A stretch of DNA of 64,000 nucleotides, taken from Lyophyllum atratum. Lineage: Eukaryota; Basidiomycota; Agaricomycetes; Agaricales; Lyophyllaceae. This document shows positions 57,801 to 64,000 of the stretch, one piece after another (position 1 is the stretch's first letter; every line of letters starts with the position of its first letter). The DNA lies in assembly GCA_014905825.1 (NCBI GenBank), contig JACGCN010000067.1, positions 109,478-173,477 of the forward strand. Reading direction: 5' to 3'. The notes under the pieces were generated by a model. That model saw only the letters and a list, made by a program, of their open reading frames with translations. It did no database searches and had not been told where the DNA came from. The translations under genes were made by a program, and so were the position numbers.

Positions 57801-60800
57801 GGTGTTCAGCAGTTCCGCGCCCAGATTTCGTTGGTGGCTTCGCTTTTGTTGGAAGGGGCCCTCGGTCGGGGAACGATTCTAGTCGGAAAGGAGGCTTTCG
57901 ATACGTATCTGGTGCGTCGACCTGGGTCTCTTGCGGCATGGCCTTGGACTGATTTTGGAATACAGGAACTGGCGAAGTGCAGTTCTGAACGCCTGGACAC
58001 CTTCCGCAGCTGGGTTGGAGTTGCGGCGCTTCGGAGTCTCAAGATAGAGGCAGTCCCAGAGGAGCTTCAGAGCGAGCCTTTGAATCGCAAGTCAACAAGT
58101 CTGGGAATCTGTTTGAAACTGACGGTTTTGGGGATTGTTGCTATAGTTCTTTTACTACGTGTCCTATATCGCCTGCGGAGTCTTTCGGAACAAGCTCCCT
58201 TCGATGCTGCCACGTTCTCGTATGCATACCCTCTGCTGGGGCAGGTTCTACTGCAGGGTGGTCTCGCCGTAGAGGAGGAGGAGGAAGCGCTGGAGCAGGT
58301 TGCTCTTTCCCTTGCGACCATCAAGTTCCACTGTGGCGAATGTATGCACTTTTCTACCATCTCATTCGTTTCGTTCTGATGGTTCTCGGCAGTTTCGGAC
58401 CCTGCATTCCCTCGCATTCAAACGATGGAAAAACCTTCTCCGCGTCATTCGACAACAGCCCAAGCTTAGCAAAGGCGCTTCCTCTGCCCTTGTAGATCTT
58501 CGGGAGGCCGTACATTCGTCTGTTTCCGATGAGGAGCTGTCTGTCCTAATGCGGGGAACACTTATGCAGGAGGTATATGTGCGGAATTCTTGCCTTCAAA
58601 CTCTTCAAGTGAGTTCTGCGCCGGGCGATTTTGGAAGCTTTGCTAACGTAGCGGTACTAGCCATCTGACTTGACCGATCTTGATTGGTCGCCGGAGCTTC
58701 TGATAGCTTGCCATGACGAAGACGAACAGAATGCCAGGTTGGCCCGCCATCTGTGGGAGGATAATGGCCTTGACGTACCGGAACAATTTCTTGACGCATT
58801 GCTGCACTATCTGGGTACGAGGTGTCCGTTTACCAGATTCGTGATATCTAATCATAATATAGGACATGACAACGCATATGTGCGTTCTAGCGTGGCAGCC
58901 GCTATCGCTGAGGGTGTCGAACACTGCCTCAAACAATCCAAAAAGACCGTCATCGTCTTGCAAGACTTCTATCGAGAAAAGGTATGTAGATCCTTCATGT
59001 AGGAATTGCACACGGATTAACCCATTTTCAGGCCAAAATCCTAGCACCGTAATTCGATCAATATGTATGTTTCGAGGAATGTCAACCCGATGCCTTTCAT
59101 ACTGATCTTACCACCTCAGGGAATGGTTATCTCCCAGAGCCTCGATAGGACAGATCCCTGGCCGGCCAGGCTCGCGATTGCACGGACCTTCGAATTACGG
59201 GTCGCCGCAAACAGGAGTTTGAAGCAGTTCGGCGAGGTGATCAGCAAACCCCGAAATCCAGTCGCTGGTGCCTGTTTTGCTCAAGGCACTGGTTGACCCT
59301 GCCAAAGCGCCTAATACCCTTGGCTCCCTTCTAAAGACGTCGTTCATGCATTATATTGACCACTCATCCTTGGCACTGGTAGGTGTCCCTCTTGTATTTG
59401 TTTCTCCTTTACTTAAGAACAGCATAGATCGTACCTATAATTACACGTGGTTTACGAGAACGTGGTGCCGATACCAAGAAGAAGGCCGCCCAGATCGTCG
59501 GCAATCTAGCCTCACTGACCGACTCCAAAGACTTCATCCCATACCTGGCTGAACTTCTACCCATGGTGCATCTGGTCCTCATCGACCCTGTACCTGAAGC
59601 TCGTGCCACCGCCGCCAAAGCTTTGAGTACCCTAGTAGAGCGCCTGGGCGAAATTCATTTCCCTGACCTTGTACCAGGTTTGCTGCGAACGCTCAAGGAC
59701 CGACATTTCCGGTGTGGATCGCCAAGGTGCTGCCCAGGGTCCCAGCAAGGTCCTATCCGGTCCTGGTCTGGAAAGACTTGAGGGTCTTCTACCAGATATC
59801 ATTACGAATGCCCAGTCGCCTCGCCCGACTGTCCGTTGAAGGATTCCTGTCGCTGCTTGTCTTCCTGCCCGCCACCTTGGCACTCGCTTCCAACCTCATC
59901 TCCCGAAGATTATTGTGCCCATCCTCAGTGGTCTATCTGATGTGGAAGAATATGTCAGAGAAGCTGCCATGCGCGCCAGACGGATGGTCGTCAACAACTA
60001 CTCAAACAAGTTGCATGATGACGGAACTAATGGCAACACCTTGCTAGCAATCGTCGGTTACTCTGGTCGGCAAACTTCTTTTCAAGGTCTCGGGAATATC
60101 TGGCAAAACCTCTGACCTGGATGAAGAGGAGGTTGCTATTGAGGCTACGACTGCCGAGACATCTCGTCGGGCACTCGGTGCAGTTCTCGGTGCTGAGCGA
60201 CGTGACCGTATTCTTTCAGCATTGTACCTCGTTCGTCAAGACGGCGTAGTCGTAGTTCGCCAAAGCTCTATCCAGATTTGGAAGGCCCTAGTCCACAACA
60301 CTCGACGACCAGGTAAGCCTTAATCGTTGGTATTGGCAGTCCAACAATCTGAAACCCGCTTAGTTCGCGAAATCCTGCCTGAGCTTGTCAACCAAATTCT
60401 CCACCTCATATCTGGAGATGAGTTCGAACAGCAAGAGGTATCTATTGTCCATCCTATCATGATTGAACGCGCACTGACCATTCGTAGACCGCGGCGCGTA
60501 CAACAACGGAACTCAGTCGTAAATTCGGGGAAAAGATTCTCAACGATATCATCCCAATTCTAACAGAGAAGTCAACATCTTTGGATGCCCGGACAAGAGA
60601 AGGTATCTGCTTAATGTTGAGCGAAATTATGTGAGACTATCTGATTTCTGCCATTTATTAATTACTAAAGTCCTCCTAGGGAGAGTACAACCGATTCGCT
60701 AGAGAAGGTCATGAAGATGAGATCATATCCATTGTCCGCATTTCTTTGGTGGGCGATGAGCCGAATGTCCGCAGTGCGGCGGCGAAAGCATTCGATATCT

Positions 60801-61530
60801 TGCAGGAGCATCTCGGTGCGAAGGCCATCGACCAGACCATTCCTCCACTACTCGAGACTCTCCGCCAACTTGGAAAGGGATCGGGCACTGCTCTTGAAGC
60901 TTTATGCGAAGTTATGAGTGTAAGAACTAACCGTTTGCTTTCTCCGACTCTGAGACCCAATGCTGACTTATTTACTAAGGTTCGAGCTTCCACAGTTTTC
61001 CCAGTTCTCATCCCTGCGTTAGCGGCCCTTGCGGTGACCTTGCTCAATGCCCGCGCTCTGACAGCCCTCGCCGCGGTGGCCGGCAATGCTTTGAGCAAAC
61101 GTTTGACAGTGATCTTAAACTCACTTGTCAAGACATGGGAAGATGAACAAGGCGAAGAACTACGAGATGTCCTGGACGAAACCATTCGCTCGCTCTTTGT
61201 TTCAGTCGGTGACGCTGAGGGCCCCACCACCCTCATGATGGTACTCCTGGGATGGTTTGTGATCTGCGACAAGTTTTCCACCCACCGATCTAACTTCTTG
61301 CTTTCCGTCCAGGGTGAAAAGCGAAACCCCCAAGCGACGTGCCAGCGGCTGCAAGTTCTTCGCAATCTTCTGCGAAGAATCAGAGTTGGACTCCCCGCTG
61401 TATCGTATCGATTGGATGCGCCAAGCTGGTTTCGCTTCTTGAGGACTCGCAAGTTGAAGTCCATGCCGCAGCATGGGAGGCACTGGATACATTTGTCCAG
61501 TCGATTCCCAAAGATGAACTTCTTGAGGGT
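54822..61530 (+). pseudogene. GCN1: GCN1 (eIF2-alpha kinase activator) pseudogene
   Basis: GCN1 is a giant HEAT-repeat ribosome-binding protein that activates the Gcn2 kinase under amino-acid starvation. Collinear pieces include [120 protein letters not shown] and YSNKLHDDG. Damage: frame changes near 55945, 56930, 58428 (one extra C relative to the 54.4-kb copy), 59250 and 59700; a TAA in KILAP-stop-FDQY at about 59050; and a large deletion between IARTFEL and RVAANRSLKQFGEV near 59195, removing several hundred residues of the normal protein. The conserved C-terminal domain is not seen. A functional copy should exist elsewhere. Confidence 0.85.
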
Positions 61531-61599
61531 TAGTATTCTTTTCATTGCCTCATTGCTCAGTCATACTCTCATCTTACTCGCATATAGGCGATTCGATCA

Positions 61600-61965
61600 G
61601 CCAAAGGTCATCTGAAAGAAGTTCAAGCACCATTAACAGAACATCTCCCGTTTTCTCAAATGTTCCAACAACCTTGCTTCGCGTGGGGCTCCTCAATGTT
61701 GATATAAACGACGAGGAGTTGCGTGGCACTGCCTGCCACCTTCTTGGGGCCCTCTGCACTTTCCTGAAATGCGAGATGAGCCCGATCGCGGCTTCGCAAG
61801 GTCTGTTCACTCACATCAACTATTTCAGAGCCATCGCTGAGATTAGTAAACGTTCACAGCTGGTTTCATTCCCGAAAATTCTAGCGCGTTTGTGACTTAG
61901 CTGAGCAAGAAGATCGCTCCTCAGCTGACCCTCGAGCAAGCCGTCATTTCCGAGTGGACATTTTG
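61600..61965 (+). pseudogene. NF1/IRA-like RasGAP fragment fused behind GCN1
   Basis: Reads TSPVFSNVPTTLLRVGLLNV, ELRGTACHLLGALCTFLKCE, then in another frame LSKKIAPQLTLEQAVISEW. This resembles the helical central part of fungal neurofibromin/IRA proteins just downstream of the GAP domain. It follows the GCN1 piece QSIPKDELLEG within 100 bp and has no start or continuation. Family assignment is from memory of the motif and is moderate. Confidence 0.5.
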
Positions 61966-62044
61966 ATTTTGATGAGCCGGGGAGTCCAGGGCAGGCGAGT
62001 CAAGTGGGAATGATGAGGATGATGGGGGGAACTTCTCCGCGCCG

Positions 62045-62427
62045 CTAACAACGCTGGTGATGCTGCCACCAATGCAGTCGCGCACACTTTATATGCGGAA
62101 GGTGGGTTCTCGATTTACTTTTTTTGGTCCTCGATATCGATATTGAGCCTTTTTCAGGAATTTGTGGAGCGGCAGGCGCTGAAAGAGGTGCGTTCTGGGT
62201 CTGTCATGTGCGATGTATGCATAACTGACCTATATTTCTCGGCCAGCGAATCGACGAAGGCATCAAGGAAGATGAAGCTTGGCACCAATTCCAGCAAATT
62301 GTGGATGCCCCTGTCATATATGCCCACCCTTTCGATCTTCCATATGTAGCTTCCGAAATCCTTGTCATCCAATGGTACATCCCTTATATGGACCTTCAAC
62401 ACGTCCTCATTGTAGGCGCTTAAATGC
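62045..62427 (+). pseudogene. Unidentified exon remnants
   Basis: Coding-like pieces LLRAANNAGDAATNAVAHTL-YAE, a GT..AG-like gap from 62102, then IDEGIKEDEAWHQFQQIVDA, PVIYAHPFDLPYVASEILVI and QHVLIVGA before TAA. Well-formed helical sequence, but I do not recognise the family. Could belong to the fused GCN1/NF1-like debris. Confidence 0.35.
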
Positions 62428-62853
62428 GAAATCAAGAGCGATGAGCCAAGCAGCAGCCGCTCCACGAAGAGTGTCGCAGCATTTTGAACAAGCTGCGCCG
62501 CCTCTACTGATCATCTAGCCCTGCTTGGGTCCTTAACGTTAACCTTGGGTGGAAGAGTGCTGGCATTTCTTAGCGCTGCATCTGGTCTATACCGGCTGGA
62601 GCCCCGAACTTCCGGGTGTGCTGTGAGCACGCTAACGTTTTAGAAAGATCCTTCCGCTGCATACGCCGCAATCTTGTGCCACTGCATATATTGGGGAAGG
62701 CGAGAAGTTGGCGGGTGAAGCTTCGAAGTGGCAGGACTCCGAGGCGAGCCAATTAAACGCGTGGAAAAGCAGAAAACGCGATCATGTGACTATTTTAAGT
62801 TCAGCTCCGCCAACTTGAACATACGCGTCGAATTCTCCAAATCGAGTTCTATC

Positions 62854-64000
62854 ATGCCTCGAACATCGCAAACAGCGGATAAATCAACTGGCGAACCTGC
62901 ACCCCGCGTGCCCCTACCTTCCAGGAAACGAGCGCGTCCGCTCGATGACATGGGACAAGACGGTCGGCGATCCACCCGCAAGAAGGCCCCCGTCAAGAAA
63001 AAGAGCAGCACTGCAACCGACCAGGCTCCCGCCGCAGCAAATTCTAAAGCCTGGTTACCAGTGGCGCCGCACAATGACATAGACACAGCGGACGACATCA
63101 TGAAAGTCGACGGCGGCGACGACGGCCACAATACAGTGAGTTCATGACGTCCCAGCTGCGCGTATTGTTGACCTCATGGGACGCGAAGTTTTGCTCAGGG
63201 TGTCGCAACGGAGGTAATGCCGTCAATTGCAATACCTGCAAACGGGTGGTCTGCGATCGTTGCATCAATTTCCCTCCACTGCTGCGCGACGAGGACAAAT
63301 TTTGCTGCCCGTCTTGCCACCTCCACCCACAGGGTACAAACAAATGGAATATCGCTCCTTATTTCGTGAGTATGCATACTATCTACTGAGAAACTGATAA
63401 CCTTATGACCGCGAAAAAGGGCTTTTCAAACGCAACAGAGCCGGCACGTTTGTCTGGAGGGCCAACCACCCGAGAATCATTCACGCTCTGCAGCTCGCCT
63501 GCGCTCGTAGTCATCTCTGTCCGGTTAGCATCCGTCAATCCAAACGGCGATTCAGCAAGAGTGGTTTTCCACAATCTTGCACCTTACCTCCCGAATAACG
63601 TTGCATTCATCGACCTACCCTGGGACATGGGGAGCGATACGAAGTTTGAAGAGTACAACAGCAAAGTAGACATCCTTGTGAACCGCCTGAAAAACGGGGA
63701 TTTGAGACGGTGCGCTAACGTTAACTACTCTGACATGGGCCGAAGGTCATCTAACAAGATACCATGCAGTTTTCGGACATTTGCAGTTTTTTTTACAGAC
63801 CACAGCGATCCGGACCGCGGAGACCTGCATTATACGGTTGGAGCCCAGGGTGCAGACACAGTAGCGGCAGTGCGCAAATCATCATACCTTAGCAGATATT
63901 GTTAATCAAATATTAATAACAGGTGCTTGAGAACCTCTTTCCGCCATCGTTGACGGATTTGTTCCAAGTGGGAGGGCGAAGCACGTTGACCATGCTGGTC
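62854..64000 (+). CDS. Zinc-finger (PHD/treble-clef-like) protein, 3'-truncated by window edge
   Basis: ATG 62854-62856: MPRTSQTADKSTGEPAPRVP with a basic, nuclear-signal-like stretch (RRSTRKKAPVKKKSS). After an intron (about 63135-63200), CRNGGNAVNCNTCKRVVCDR followed by FCCPSCH gives paired Cys ligands like a PHD or related zinc finger. Introns at about 63366-63418 and 63711-63770 lead to SPALVVISVRLASVNPNGDS, LPNNVAFIDLPWDMGSDTKF and FFTDHSDPDRGDLHYTVGAQ. The second part resembles uncharacterised Agaricomycete proteins with a caspase/CHAT-like alpha-beta fold, by feel only. Continues beyond 64000. Confidence 0.6.

Overview
The window comes from a filamentous basidiomycete, most likely an Agaricomycete. 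Genes are split by many short introns (about 48-65 bp, GT..AG) and are densely packed on both strands. Several families are ones expanded in mushroom-forming fungi: TKL-like kinases with a degenerate catalytic loop, orphan 7-TM proteins, DUF6589, Plavaka/Tnp2, and Crypton-like recombinases. No rRNA, tRNA or CRISPR array was recognised. Splice sites were read by eye from reading frame and consensus, so exon edges are predictions.

Layout. 1-9 kb: 3' part of a carnitine O-acetyltransferase (+); a broken kinase copy (-); two tandem SUMO genes (+), of which only the second has the exons encoding the terminal Gly-Gly; a secreted M28 metallopeptidase (-); and a secreted Gly/His-rich repeat protein (+). 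9-17 kb (all -): a VHS-domain protein, a TKL kinase whose upstream exons encode a USP-like cysteine-protease domain, and two multi-pass membrane proteins. The first of these can be spliced in frame into the protease domain.

18-28 kb is mobile or recently invaded DNA: a 1.37-kb TIR element carrying two small genes and no transposase, a lineage-type gene of unknown function, a Crypton-like tyrosine recombinase, and Plavaka remnants. 28-32 kb: a chitin synthase (-) with a changed residue in its EDR motif. 32-41 kb: a frameshifted DUF6589 gene (+) converging on a RecQ-like helicase (-) that is split by a complete Tc1/mariner element with perfect TIRs and a TA duplication, then a second Crypton-like recombinase.

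41-49 kb is repeat-rich (a segmental duplication, a 118-bp tandem array, a decayed ~62-bp array) around one hypothetical gene with a possible GRF-type zinc finger. 49.7-54.2 kb: an apparently intact XPG/GEN1-like nuclease (+) and a DSBH (2OG-dioxygenase-like) protein (-). 54.4-62.4 kb: a decayed GCN1 gene (+) with a 404-bp copy of its own interior pasted at its 5' end, frameshifts, a nonsense codon, a large internal deletion, and an NF1/IRA-like fragment fused behind it. 62.85 kb to the end: the 5' part of a zinc-finger gene (+).

Housekeeping functions (carnitine shuttle, SUMO conjugation, cell-wall synthesis, nuclease) sit in islands between mobile and pseudogenised DNA. No operon-like functional grouping is apparent. 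The most unusual items are the 7TM/USP/kinase exon chain, the G-H-X repeat protein, the SUMO copy without its conjugation end, the exact Tc1 disruption of the helicase, and the GCN1 self-duplication.
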